DNA of 64,000 bases from Ascidia mentula (taxonomy: Eukaryota; Chordata; Ascidiacea; Phlebobranchia; Ascidiidae): assembly GCA_947561715.1 (NCBI GenBank), contig OX387202.1, forward strand, positions 7,267,001 to 7,331,000, read 5' to 3'. Made by a program: the position numbers and the translations under genes. The notes beneath the pieces were generated by a model. That model was not told the origin of the DNA. It ran no database searches and saw only the letters and a list, made by a program, of their open reading frames with translations. Below are positions 14,212 through 26,963 of this stretch, piece by piece. Numbering within the stretch: the first letter of the stretch is position 1; every line of letters starts with the position of its first letter.

Positions 14212-16558
14212 GATTTTAATGCAGTAACAATGATCACAAAGTATGTAGTTTATGCATAGTGCTTGGAATAATAAAACACGAAATGTTATTGCACATTAAA
14301 ATAATACCATGACAAAAATTATTGCTTGATTTACAGCACATATTCACGGTACTCGCGACTATTGTATTTTCAGACATATAACTGATGGTTTTTAAACGAC
14401 GAAGTGTTGCGTGATGTGAATATGATAATAAAATTGGCCTTCTAACCTTCCTTTGTTTAACTTCCACGTTTTCACGAATACAAAGCTCAGCAAACTATTG
14501 TTAGTCAGATTTGAGGCGCCTACGTTATCGTGTGATTTCCGGTTAATTGGCAACACAATTGCGACACCATACTGCTGCGCCAAGTCATATACCAACACAA
14601 CTTGGCTCCAACAGGCAGTAATTGCACTGAAAACTGCACTGAAATAGCAATGTCGATAATATTCCGGGATTTCGCCGGAACGATCAAAATCAGCTCTAAC
14701 ATGCTTCATCTTTCTAATTCACAGACAATTAAGTAACGTATATAGTTACGCCTCCTTATCTAAACTAAATCACCTGTTCATTGTCCAAGTCATATCTGCC
14801 CCTTGGAAGATCTCAAATGAGCTTTAAACCCATAAGAGGTCAGGAAGAATATTTTGCTGACCGGGGTGAATACGAAGTCAGCTTTTAAAGGCCGACAAAT
14901 CGTGTTAGTCAAGTCACCGCAGCCCTGCTTGGACGCCTTTTCCAGGCGCGTCATTGACTACAGTTGCTGTCACACTGCAACATTATATAGTCTTGTGAAA
15001 GACACTGGCATACACGAGACCTTACGACTCTTTTTACAGCTCTCTATAAATCACTACCAATTAAACTCTGCTTCAGATTTATATGATATAGTCATAAAAT
15101 AAAATTAAATCATTCATGTGTGCGTATCGCGGCGAGTAGTACTACATCTTTTTGAAAAAGATGCTAATTCTACACAACTTTGACACCATTGCCAAGTTAG
15201 CGGTTAATTATCCAGAACACACCTGACAAATACAGACTCGATGGTAGACAAATATAAAATTATATTGTTTTAAATTACAATTATCATCATCTGCCATTGC
15301 GCGGACGAACATATCATCCACCGCTCCGCGCATTAGTTTTGATGTAGTAGCACAGCCGGAAGCAGTCGCAGCAGGTATGTACTATTCAGTTGTGACATCA
15401 CACAGCCTTTCTTTGTTCTGTGCACTGTTGTATCATAACACCGCCTCCACAGCCGTTTTGTTAAGTTTGGGCTTGCTTTCGTTGGATATTAAATACGCAT
15501 AGCAGTGAAGCACGGTACACATGGTGTTGCCGATGATATTGACGGGATGTCTTTAAGTCCGTAAAGAAGTCCACATATATTTTACAAAACACAAAAAACA
15601 ATTACAAAGGAAACAATTATTTGTAGTATAGCTATGATCTACACTTAAAACAGAGCACGCAAGTACTCTTGTTAAAATACTTGTGTGAAAAAGTCATCTA
15701 TGCCGGAAAAGTCTATGGGAAAGGAGATCCCAATCGCACATTTATAAAATACGGTACCGTACACTCACTTCCGCTTGCGCCAATTGTTTTGAAATTCGTC
15801 ATGAACAGCACAGTTGTCCATGATCAGACATTTTCCGCAGAACATTTTGGCTACTCCAGGGATTATTACAACATTCACATGAACAATAAATCTCACAAAG
15901 AAGCTTACACCGTTTGTCACGAGAATGAACCGACTTGGAGCAACCCTTTTGCTGCCCAAACAATTGTTTTGTGGAATCAATTGAAATAGTTTGTTAAAAT
16001 AAAATTTATAGGTGTACACTATACCAACACTTTTCCATAAAACGGTTAGAAAAAACGTTTTGCATGTATGTGCATCAATATGAAGCCAAGGAATCAATTA
16101 CAGGGGCGTACCTCAGTGGTCATGGTAACAATGTCAAACAAGTTTTGGGGGCATGCGCAGCGGTGCGAATCGTTGTATTGAATACGTCTTTAAATTAGGG
16201 GGTAAAGTGAGTTATAGGATGATTCGGTGCGATGTAAGCGATATGACCGTTTCAGATTTTTCTTGGAATGGAAACACACATTTTTGTAATCATTGTTATA
16301 GGTAGGACTTTCTACGTCTATTTGGTAAATGTTTGAGTAGTATGTACAATAGTCAAAAAGAGTATGTAAGCGGCAGTGGAAATCTTGGTATATACAAGAA
16401 AAGTTTAAATGTAACCAGTTTTATTGTCGCTAAGGTACGCATGTGCAAATACTCGTCATACACCACAAGGACAACAGAATCTGGTGTACAAATTAAAAAG
16501 TTACGTTGAAGAAACAAACGAAGTTAATATGCGCAATAAAAGCGCATCATTGAAATAG
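14212..16558. other. Intergenic; two weak candidate coding stretches
   Basis: Frames at 14392-14709 (minus, starting MKHVRADFDRSGEIPEYYRH) and 15669-15989 (plus, with an Asn-Ser-Thr sequon) read more like protein than chance frames, but I cannot connect either to flanking exons. The second could be an upstream extracellular exon of the membrane protein that follows. The first exon and start codon of that gene should also lie here, since its first recognised exon has no ATG. Confidence 0.3.
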
Positions 16559-18974
16559 GAAATGAATCCATCATTGTAATTCTAAATCGGCGAAGTTTTA
16601 ATAAAATAAAGCACTTTTGGTCGGTCAAAATAACAAACGATGGAAAAAGTTGTCTGTTCTGCACAACAGCTTGTGTGCGACGCAACAATGGAACTCCGAC
16701 GATCGCTTGTGACGTCATCGACAATGATGCCATCCGCGTAACTTGGCACTTTGATCCAGAGTTTAAGTATTACGTTGTAAGTTGGTATGCAATCGAGGAT
16801 TATGAAATGGTGAATCCAACAGCATCTACAAGCTTTCGCGCTTACGTCAACTATGATTACGAAAGCGAAATTTACAGGTAAATGACGTACTGTTTTCTAT
16901 GGTAAATACAAAAACACCTGAACACAGAGAGGCCGGAATGTACGATCCACACATAAGTCTGTGTAACATATAAGTCTGTGTAACATAGAAATCTGTGCAA
17001 ATGTTAACCGACAGGTGTGAACAAGGCAACTGCCTCTATTTTTTTATTGTAGATTAAATTGAAATACAAGACTAAATTATACCGATGACAATCGCACAGA
17101 TTTTTTAGTTATACACATACTTATATGTGGGTCGAAGATGTCGAACAATGTGCCCCGTTGTTTTAGTATTTTTTATTTACTATTTGTGCTTATGTTGTAA
17201 TACTGATGTTGTTCTACTCAGCAATTTTATTCATGAAGGTTTTTAACCGGCTTAACTCTGCTTAAGGTACAGCTACGATAGAACCTACGAGGAAGTTATG
17301 GAGGATATCGCTGCCTCAATAAACCTTTTGTCGTTTGATTATGACATCATAACGTCCGCAAATCACCATGAAATCCTTGCACCGACTAACCGTAACGCTA
17401 CCTTCGACATATCGGTCAGAGGGTTCATAAACGAAACAAGAAAAAATCCTCATCAAAATTTACGTGTTAGTTGTGATGTGAAATTCATATATAAGCCAGG
17501 TACGTCATTACAAACAAATGTAACGGATATTGTTACAAGAGTTTTGTTGAGCACAGATGACGTCACCAGTCCGTTTCCTCCAACAACATTGCCATCGTTG
17601 GCTGCTTGGTCGTGGTTCGTAATTATTCCTGGATCGTTGTTGGGTGTGGTTGTTCTCTCGCTTATTGGCTTGCTGGTTTGTATTACATTTTTGTGAACTT
17701 AAATTTGAACATACATTTAAATGAAAACAGTTTTCGCAAGAAACTTTGTGAAAGAACATTTGGAAACGTAAAAACAAAAATAAATACTTGGGAACTATTT
17801 TCGAAGATTTATCGGTTTATTATTCGTCACCAAATGCTCAAAAAATCTCCTGTGGGTTTGTTGGCACATTCTTCTAAATGGTCAAGTCAGTCACGTGACG
17901 AACACGCCGACGGTTCTTACCCATATCGCCACTGGGTGCCCAACAGCAAGGAATGCTGGTCACCGCCGTTGCTAGGTTACGACGATTATATAAGCACTGG
18001 AAGTGAAATGATTGATAGTATGCATTATAGAAGGTATGGCAAAGGATATTGCTGAGGATTTAAAGTATTTGTTTGTGATATTGTACTTCTGCTTAACAGA
18101 CACTCGCTGACGACTGTGACGGAGGAATCCACGCACAACGTGTCGGTTGAACGCGATGACGTCATTGTCCCTCGGTCCAAACGAATAACTTCATCGAGGC
18201 AGAATAAAACAAGGCCGTCCACGAGAGGGCGACAGACTCCCAGGAGTGCCTCCTCCAGATTGAGGTTTATAAATTCCAGGTCGAACTTAAATTTTATTTA
18301 CTGCATGTTTTGAAATGTTTGATTTCAGTAAATTCTATGTTTATTAGCAACAAACTCAGAGGTGTATAATTGCGTTACTTTTAAATCAATATGTTTTGGT
18401 TTTAGATCAAGCAAACGTTCTGATTTTCCTCCGACTACAACAGCTTCATCCATGTCATTATGGTGGTCAGAGGACGAAACATTAAACGAAGAAATGAAAG
18501 AAGAAAAAACACCATGGCCAAATTTTGGGGTAAATTCGTTCATATTCAGTTGTTTTTATTGCAGACAATTCAGGGGCTTATTTTCTGTAGTTAATTGAGG
18601 AGAAAAATAATTAATCTTGGTCTACAAATTTGTAGCGATATTTATAAGTAGTGTGGTTTCGTCTTCAGCATTTTATTTTTGTTTGCAGAGACAACGTAAA
18701 TACCGCCCAGAAATGCAACTAGAAAGCAAAGGCAACATACCTCAAGAAACTGATTTGGAAGAGGCTAGTAAGCAAAGAAGCGGAACGCCTGCAGTTATGT
18801 CACTGGCGAGGGTTAGAACAATTTTTTAATGTACAAATTATATTTAAAGGTACTTCCTATTCAACATAAGTTTGTGACTTTTTTGTACCACAGAAATCTT
18901 ACTCAACCGCTGGTGGAACGCCGACAAGAAAGTTGAGAGCGACAAAGTCGACATTAAACGTACTTCCATTCTGA
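16559..18974 (+). CDS. Orphan single-pass membrane protein, 5' incomplete
   Basis: Exons join in phase: 16559-16877, 17267-17675, 17807-18033, 18100-18264, 18406-18529, 18689-18811, 18894-18974 (TGA). The start is missing: an in-frame stop lies just upstream of 16540 and no ATG is available, so a 5' exon remains unfound. The ectodomain contains a strand pattern like fibronectin III (IRVTWHFDPEFKYYVVSWYA) and several Asn-X-Ser/Thr sites. A hydrophobic segment (WFVIIPGSLLGVVVLSLIGL) at the end of exon 2 is the membrane anchor. The tail is about 240 residues, rich in Ser, Thr and Arg (SKRITSSRQNKTRPSTRGR), with acidic and PTTT patches. I do not recognise the family; the FN3 call is weak. Confidence 0.65.
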
Positions 18975-19894
18975 CACAGAATCTGCAAAACTTGTTTTGT
19001 TATTATTCAGTTTTTGTATGACGTAATTCAAGTGAACTTAGATGGTGAACCAGCGTAAAAAAACATTTAAGAAATTAAAAGATTTGCTGCTTTTTTGCAG
19101 GAACATTTGAAACCGCTTTCGGACATGGGACAGGCACTTTGCATTCACTTTAATCTTGTCACAAGTTAAAATATTACTATATTCCCAACGGACCAATTTT
19201 ACTTGGAAAATCCAAAACAACAAAGTAAAATATAAAAGACATTTTAAGATCATATGTTATGGCTTGCCAGGTAATTCTGATCTCGTCATGACTTTTTCTC
19301 AAACAATTTTAATGTAGCATTGAAAGTTGAGACAACAAAGACAAACTGTTTGAAGGCACAAAAACGTAAGGATGTGGAAAAACTGAGCATTTATCCAGGG
19401 ATGTCATTATTTAAGAACTTTGATGAAAATGTGCGAAAACGCAAATCTAAAAAATAAATCAGTGTAATTTGGAGTGTCAGAAACCGCATGAAAAAAGAAA
19501 CGTAACAAATCAGATGAACCACAAATATGATAAAGAAGGGTATGAGACAAGAAATCGCTACGGACAGATCATTACAAATACAATGAAGTTCAGACTAACA
19601 CGTGGATCACAAGTTAAGTCTTATATGGCAAGTGCATACTTATGAAAAGAAAGAAGCGAAAACGTGAGTAAAGAAAAATTTAAAAAGAAAAGACAACAAG
19701 TTTGCACAAACACTCGATTTCTTATCGGACTTTTCCGTTCCAAACTAAGGTATAAAATGTTACCAAGTTTCAAAATAAGAAGGCTGAACGCAAACACAAC
19801 AAAACTTTACCAAAGTCTGTTCAAATAGTCTGTCCGTTCTTCAATAGCCTTCTGTATACCATAGCGAAGTAAAACGCGAAGTCATCTTTGTTTT
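18975..19894. other. Convergent intergenic region
   Basis: 3' flanks of two convergently transcribed membrane-protein genes. AAAAATAAATC near 19450 could be a poly(A) signal for the plus-strand gene. Nothing else was recognised. Confidence 0.4.
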
Positions 19895-22558
19895 TTAAAC
19901 AAGCACTTCCTTGTCGTCACCTTTTGTATAAACATCTTCATCCGAAAAAAGATTTTCCTCCTCAAGCAAAGTAGTTTGCTGCTGGCTAGGGGGGGTATTG
20001 GAGTCATCCATCTCGTAATATGCTGATGATCCACCATGTGATGCATTTTCTAATGATCCGTACCCGTCTCGTTTTTGCCTTTTCCTCCAGAAGCAGGATG
20101 CCATTCCAACAACCAATATGAAAGCCAGGAGGATTGCCAAGATAGATCCTTCGTAAAAACAGACGCTGTTAAGAACAACCATATGCATCCCATGGGATGG
20201 AGCAAGACTACTTTTTTGATATAAAAAACTGAGGGCCAACTTACCCACGCTTACTGACGAACTTTTGATGACAATATTAAAGGTCACATGTCCGATACGG
20301 GGATTCCCCTTCTTATCGGTTCCCTCCATCGTGCAAGTATATCTTCCCATGTCGTCACGGTTCACCGACTTTATTTCGTAGAATATGTTTCCTAATAATA
20401 GAAGCAAGTTAATCACCACTGGTGAAAAGCCTTTTGAAGCGATTCTTGTCAGTTCATTATGCAATGAAGTTACCGTTTACCTTTCTTTGTCGCCAAAACT
20501 TGCTTCATTCCGTTGCGCAAAGTAAGAAGGGGAACTGGCATTCCTGTGGCGGAACAAGTAATGTTGGATGCGTTTCCAACAACAACGTCAATATCAACTG
20601 ATCCGTTAAATGGCAGATGTTGGTCAAAGTCGCATTGTATGCAAACTAAGTCATGTTTGCTTTTACTGAGTAGAGATGTTTTGTGGTTGTTAGGACCTTT
20701 GCATTGAGGATAGTTTCGGCTAAAAAAAGTAAAATTCCTATTAACATTAACTGTTTCCTGGGCTTCCCTTTAACAGAATTCCATTTATTGTAAAATTTTC
20801 TGGTGTCTTTATGATACCATAAAAGCTAAAGCCACTGTAATAAGGTTTCTCAAAATAATAACAGAATATGAGTTATGTAGTGCAGTTTAAGGGCAAAAAA
20901 AAGTGAAAGCAAACTTATCTCAAGTTTTAATCCGATAAAAACAGACTTAAGATTTTGAATATGTACTTACCGTGATGAGTGTGTTTTAAACCAGAGACGT
21001 TTCGTGACGTTGTGGACAAACTGCCACATGCGGCAGTCGCACGACCAATCGTTTGAGTCAAGTTCGATCTCTGTGGCTTTATCTTGAACTATATTTGCAA
21101 TCCATTGCCTGTGTGCATGAGTCAGAGTTACAGCAAGAATATGTACATAAACTTTTGTTGTCTTTATTCTTTATTGCTATAAACCCAAGTGTGCATATCT
21201 CCTACAAAGTGGATTAGTTTCCAACCTTTTTCAGGTTTCAGTAAACTGCTTGTATGCTAAATATGGCAAGTTTTTAATATTAAATTGAAAAAATAAGCGA
21301 TAGATATGATATCACTAATTTTAACCTTTTCTGTGGTATTTTTTAGGCTAATTGCTCCTCAAGCATTCTTTTTTAATTTGCTGACAATAATGTTTAGCTT
21401 TGCGGTTTTGACACGCAGATATATGTCAAAACCTAAAACCTTTTTTTATCTGTTATTCCCACATGTGTGGGAATGTGGGCCGTGCCTAAAGGTTGTGCAA
21501 TACCAGGACAACCCGTGGGCAGGTCGAAGCAAGCTCCAGCACCGTGCCCCCTGTCCAAAAATCAGGTTAATACCAAGACATGCAGGCGAATCGCTTGCGT
21601 CCCAGGTATTAAACTGAGAAGAACAGAGTTCTGGTGTACTGGTACCAACCCGGATGTTAAGCGGGTAGACCATTCGCCGTGCCGAAAGGGCTGGTTGGCA
21701 ACCGTGGCCTCCGGTCGCCATCGCAAGCGCCAGCAACCAGGTGGGGGTTGGATAGGCGAGTTCGCCCGTCAGGGTGACAGACAAGTTATGTCTGGTTCGA
21801 TGAAAACTGCGCCGGACCGGGGTCAAATGACTGCGGTCGGGCGAGGGCATTAGGGCCCCTCTGGGTATATAGGCGGAAAATCCACGAGTTGACCAATTCT
21901 GCTAGGAGTTAACTTTAAATATTCTTGCAATGTACGCTTTTACGAGGCATCCAAGATATCGTTGCAAATGACACGCAAAAGTAAAAAAAAATTACCAATA
22001 AGCTGTTTCAAGGTGGTTGTCCTCCAAATACAAATGCATCAATTTTCGAGAACTTTGAAAAGCCGCGGGATGAACTGCTGTCAACTGGTTGCTGTTCAAT
22101 CGAATCTGACTTAAGTTTTGTAAGTTTGCGAATACAGATTTGTCAATGTACGTGATCTTGTTATTGTCGCAATAAAATTGCTCAATTTCCGGGTTGTGAT
22201 TAAACAATTGTGATGGTAAAGAAGTTAAGTTGTTATTTGAAAGATGCACAGTTTTTAGTTTGGGGTTCTTGGAAAAAATTTTGCCCGGTAGGGAAGTTAG
22301 CGAGTTGTTATTCAAAAACACCCATTCCATCTTCGTAAGTTTCGAAAACGAATGTGAATCCAAGGACATCAATTTGTTACTTTCAAAGTGATAATCTTTA
22401 AAGACGATGGGAAATCGTAAAGCTGAAGGTTGCTTGTACGTCATATTGCAGTACACGTTGCGGCCGTTGTCGCAGAGGCAGTCATGACATTGCACCAGAC
22501 TGTGTGCCATTGCAGGACAGCACCAATACAGGAGAGACACAAGTAACAAAACTTTCAT
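19895..22558 (-). CDS. LRR-Ig single-pass membrane protein, 446 aa
   Basis: Five exons join in phase: 21996-22558 (ATG), 20971-21108, 20481-20719, 20245-20391, 19895-20148 (TAA). Exon 1 gives a signal peptide (MKVLLLVSLLYWCCPAMAHS), a cysteine cluster (CHDCLCDNGRNVYC) as LRRNT, and about five LRRs (LNNNSLTSLP, LSNNNLTSLPSQLF). Exon 2 encodes the LRRCT (DWSCDCRMWQFV). Exons 3-4 encode one Ig domain, with NITCSATGMPVP and the DMGRYTC motif around the second cysteine. The last exon has the membrane helix (GSILAILLAFILVVG) and a tail of about 60 residues with YGSL and YYEM tyrosines. The architecture is that of neuronal LRR-Ig proteins (AMIGO, LINGO, LRIT type), but I cannot assign orthology. The first intron holds the GC-rich block. 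Confidence 0.85.
21456..21880. repeat. GC-rich block inside LRR-Ig intron 1, probable retroelement fragment
   Basis: About 420 bp of strikingly GC-rich sequence sits in an intron that is otherwise AT-rich. It begins next to an imperfect palindrome (TTCCCACA / TGTGGGAA, 21456-21473) and ends near GGGTATATAGG. Long frames run through it on both strands (21467-21853 plus; 21446-21850 minus), as expected from high GC. I see no RT or other known domain. It could be the 5' part of a non-LTR element or another foreign insertion. Confidence 0.45.
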
Positions 22559-25500
22559 ATTTCTATTACAGAACAGTTACTGAAAAGATAACTTTTAAGT
22601 GAATTTTAGTATTGATAGAGGTACATCTCACAAAAACAAAAAGTAATATTTGTTGTTTGAGGTATTCATACCTAGTTAACACTTTGCGGTTTAAAAAAAC
22701 ACCATAGGTTGTAAGCGCTACAGGCAACTGCGCATTTCCTGTTACTAACTACTGGGTATTATTTGTCCACAAACTTTCACAAGTTACTAACGAGTACGTA
22801 TTGCATTTGGACGGTTAATAAGTAGGTCAGCGCTTCAACGACAATAGTTCCGCAACAATAGGCACCCCGCAATAAAACGAAAAAGTTTCTAAATAAAACA
22901 ATTAGTGGACATTTGCTTGTTCCACTTCGTTAAAACAAAGGAACGACATTTGAATCTTTGTTTGCCAAATGTGCTTGCGACTTTATAGAACAGACCGTAC
23001 TAACAAACAAAGATGAGAATATATTTTGTTTTTAACAAAACAACTAACATACAATCCAAACTGGGATACTATGTCTAGTTTGGAGCATTTTCTCAATGCA
23101 TCTCCAATATAAAACCAGCTAGCATTTATGTTTTGGTACAGCGTCCACAACTGCAGGAACGCAAACACAGGTTAAAGAACAAAGTAGATACACAGAACTA
23201 TATTTCATGGTCCTCCTGACAAGTCTAAATTACACAACGCTATTTGACACGTTTACCGTAACAAATAAGTTTGCTGTTTAACATTGTTACTGTGATGTTT
23301 AGTAAAGAAGCACGACATCATACTTTGGAATGGCGGGCACGGACTGACATGTTGTCATAGATAGATTAATATCGCTAACAAGCCATGCCATTACAAATCA
23401 AAACTTTTTAAACCTTCCATTACAACAAAACTTTTTCGTGCGAAGTAAAACAGTTTACTCGCCTAAATGCTAGCAGGAATTTGCCACTGTAACATCACAA
23501 ACCACTTTTCAGCAATCAAGCAACAACATTTCAGCATCTTGTGATGCGTCGAGACAGAACTGTCTTCAAACAATTGCCTCAAGGTAACGGAAGGCAAGCG
23601 TCTGGATCTTCTTAGTTTGGTTTACCGAATGACGTCATGTCACACTTGACCAGCAATGCGGAACGGATCGGTTGAAAGATTTCGCTGTTTCAGCTCGGCC
23701 AAACTTGCTCTACCTTGACCTCGAATATTCTTGAATAACGTTGGAATACTAACGCTATAATTTCGTGTAGTATTTTAGTTCAAATATATAACCAAAAATA
23801 ACAGGTGGTTGCGCTGGTCATTAAAAATCATTAAAATTCGCACAGATTTCCATTTTCCACAGAAAAATATGTGAATCAAGTTTGGCGAAAACTTTGTAAC
23901 CCGGTGTCGTAGTATTTTCCTCACACTAGGTTTGTGCTAGTTCTGTTAAACTCCAGTTTGTCGACAGGTCGTTTTACAAGGTAAGGTCTTTACACATACA
24001 CCTGGCTGACAGTTCGGAGTGTTGTTTTATGTATTTCGCAAGGCGAAATATATACACATATATTTTAGAAATCAGACGACCTAGCGAGACAAACGACTTG
24101 TGGTTTTATACAAAGTCTGTTGAAAAAGTCTGTTACCAAGTCTTTTTCGACGTTAAAGTAAGCAGGAAAGTCTGACATCACTCTTTGTTCACATCCATGA
24201 TATTTTGAAGTTACTATGTCTACTGCAACGCATTAGAATCATAAAAAATGAAAATTATATTCTGAAGTAGGACTACACACAGTAAAAACGCTTGACACCG
24301 TTTCATACATTTTAATTTTTACACATGAACAGTCTGATCTGCATCCGGTTCGCCATCACATTATTTGCCTGAGGCTTTTGGAAGCACTTAAATAAAACAC
24401 TAGTAATCTGGACCTCCATTACTTTCATTCGTAAGGATGGCAATCACGACAACCAATCATTGCATCTTGTAAACTGCCTCTATCTAAACAAAAGTTTGTA
24501 GAAATGCCTAATTTTTATTACATGTTTCAGCACAAAATGCGAAGAAACATAAAGGAAAACTTTTATCAGATGCCGTTTCTAAAAGTTTCTGTTAAATGTT
24601 TACTTTTTAAAAATGAATTTTGTTCAGTGGACTGGAAAAGCAAAAATTGTTTGATTCTGTCGCATGCGGGAGGTTTTTTTCCGCCTTATTTTTGAAAAAC
24701 TACAATAGGTACACTGTTTTAAAACTACAGTTGTTTAATGTCAGCTGCTATTAAATAAGTAACAAATGATAATTCTATGCATTGTTCGTATTACACGCAC
24801 GTTTTCTTAAAATAAATAAATAAAAACTGTAAATTCTCTGTATTTCACCAATGGCCAATAAATTTCTGCTAATGAGGCTATTCAGCTTTCCACTGTTGTT
24901 TACCTATGGCGACTTTGTACGTTGCATTAAGGCCGTTGTAGGTGATGAAACAAGAGTCAGTATTTTGGGATATTTTTAAGCGTTTTGGACCTGGTCGTGT
25001 AAAATCAAAGCAAATCGATGAGGACATAGATCGGATATTTCTGTTACTTGTTATTAAAGTTTTTCGTGACGTGTTATTCCATATAAATAAATGTCCACGT
25101 TGATTTGTTCCACTCATTATAAGATAACCTTAACATAGCATTCTGTTTGGCTATTAAACATTTTTGCCATACCGATAAAATACACGCTTGAATCGGTGTT
25201 AACAAACTGCCGGATCCAAATTATCTGGTCGGATTTGATTGATAACTATTTGGATCCGGCCGGGCCGGATAATTTAGAACTGGGAACATCACTAGTTGTA
25301 ACTCTTGCACTTTTCGCGGCAGCGTGGATATCATCCGCTTACGGGTGAACAAATGAAAAATTAATTTAGGAACGCTTTAAAAATTTGTTCAACCTCTGAA
25401 GTTTTGTCTTCTTGCTAAGTATCCCCGACCACGTGACTGCGCGATTTGGCTCATCTAAGAATACCATGTTGGCTACAACCAACAGAATATGTAATTTAGG

Positions 25501-26732
25501 TAATTGCGGCAAACTTAACACATAATCAAATTTAAAATCTTAATTTCATTGTTAAATTGGCGTGGTCGATTTAAATTTTTTAAACATGACCGGATTCGAA
25601 ACTTCCCGCTGTTGTGTAATGAAGACGTCAAACTACAGTAAAGGTGATGCAATAAAATACTCAATTGTGACATGAATACCCAATCCTTGAAAGTGTATAT
25701 GACACACCATGACAACTTTGCGTAAAACTGAGGGTACATCTACAACAAACATATTTCCGAAGTTTTTCGGTTCTACTTCAACTAAAAAATGTGAAAAACT
25801 GCACAAAAAGTAAAAATACATTGGTGGTTGATTGTGGCGAATTAAAAAAATCAATTATGACGCGGACTCGTAGGCAACGCCACTGTCGGACATTAACCTA
25901 CTTCTAACTTTGGCTGTGAACGGACAAAACGACAATGCTAAATTGAGGGTTTACGCATGTTGCAAGCACTCGCACGACCGCATCTTTGACGTCACGCAAC
26001 AATATTCTAGCTTTCGCACGATTTCGTTCGCAGCGGTAAAACTGCGACTTTGATCAGCTGTATCTTAGAAACCAGTTGCCGTATCAAGCTACTCCAAAAT
26101 TGTTTTCAAGTTATGAACATCACTTACTTTAATTATTAATATGTTTTAATTTTCCGTGTCACATGCACTATCCTCGGTCTCCCTCTACTAAGGCATGAAT
26201 ATTGATGAATATGAATATTTTTTCTTTAGGCACCTTCATATGTATCTTAACAAGTTGATAACTTACTATTGCTTGACTATCTAATTTAATCCAAATTATG
26301 TTTTTATTGTGTGGAAACTCTGCGATAGTTAATCGTGTCCAATATCATTAACACCATAACATTGTAACTTGCAGTTTGTGAAGCAACGTTTGAAAATATC
26401 TGGTGCAACAGGTTTTAACAGTAATTCTTTTGTAACATTTGTTTGTAATCTAATAAAATACCGCAAAATACCAACAGATAATAAAAAACAGACTCTATGT
26501 CACATAGAATAAGGTATGCTTAATTTTTTACCACTAAGTTCCAAAAAATACAAGAATATGTCTTTGTTTTAATGGAATCTATAACGAATTGAAAAGCAAA
26601 CGGTTTGAAAAAGCAATGAATTCTACTGCCATATGTAGCTTTAGCTAAAATATAGATTGTGTCCACGTTGTATTTGAAACTTCTTAATAAACCGCATTTC
26701 ATGCACGACATTTTCAAATCAGTAAATCTAAT
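22559..26732. other. Long intergenic region, no confident gene
   Basis: AT-rich sequence upstream of the LRR-Ig gene. The first part should hold its promoter. Frames at 24504-24695 (plus), 24878-25117 (minus) and 25515-25854 (minus) have no recognisable domain and I could not link them to splice sites. A dispersed repeat lies at about 25130-25300 and is listed separately. Confidence 0.35.
25130..25300 (-). repeat. Dispersed repeat with GGATCCGG core (copy 1)
   Basis: About 170 bp that reappears in opposite orientation at 51468-51630. It holds near-palindromic GGATCCGGCC/GGCCGGAT segments and ends in GGGAACATCACTA, which read on the other strand is TAGTGATGTTCCC, a hAT-MITE-like terminus. No coding capacity. 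Confidence 0.6.
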
Positions 26733-26963
26733 TTAATTGCATTTCATTTGACCAGATTGTTCCAAAACTGTCCTCAGTTGTTTAGAAAAGTCATCTTCAA
26801 TATTATCGTCATCCCAGTTCTCCTCCCAAAAAACTTCAGGCTCTTTTTCTGTGTCTTCCCACTCTTCTGCTGGGAATTCCTCAAATTCATCATCTTCTTC
26901 CAAAGAACCAAGATCCGATGTTTTCTTTTCTTCTTTTTCTTGTGTTTTCTTTTTGTCAGTCAT
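26733..26963 (-). CDS. SEM1: SEM1/DSS1, 26S proteasome lid and BRCA2-binding acidic protein, 76 aa
   Basis: Small acidic, mostly disordered subunit of the 19S proteasome lid and of TREX-2, and BRCA2 partner. The start is [14 protein letters not shown]; the diagnostic blocks follow in order: [15 protein letters not shown], a Trp-containing acidic linker, [12 protein letters not shown] and [10 protein letters not shown]. These match the two conserved acidic/Trp motifs and the C-terminal helix of the family, and 76 residues is close to the human 70. The whole CDS lies in one exon without a break, notable among intron-rich neighbours. The extra Lys/Glu-rich residues at the N-terminus are lineage-specific. 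I chose this ATG because the upstream frame is hydrophobic and unrelated. Confidence 0.95.
   Translation of the reverse strand: MTDKKKTQEKEEKKTSDLGSLEEDDEFEEFPAEEWEDTEKEPEVFWEENWDDDNIEDDFSKQLRTVLEQSGQMKCN

Noticed and set aside
24504..24695. 63-codon plus-strand frame
   Set aside because: Short, no homology recognised, and no upstream or downstream exon could be joined in phase.
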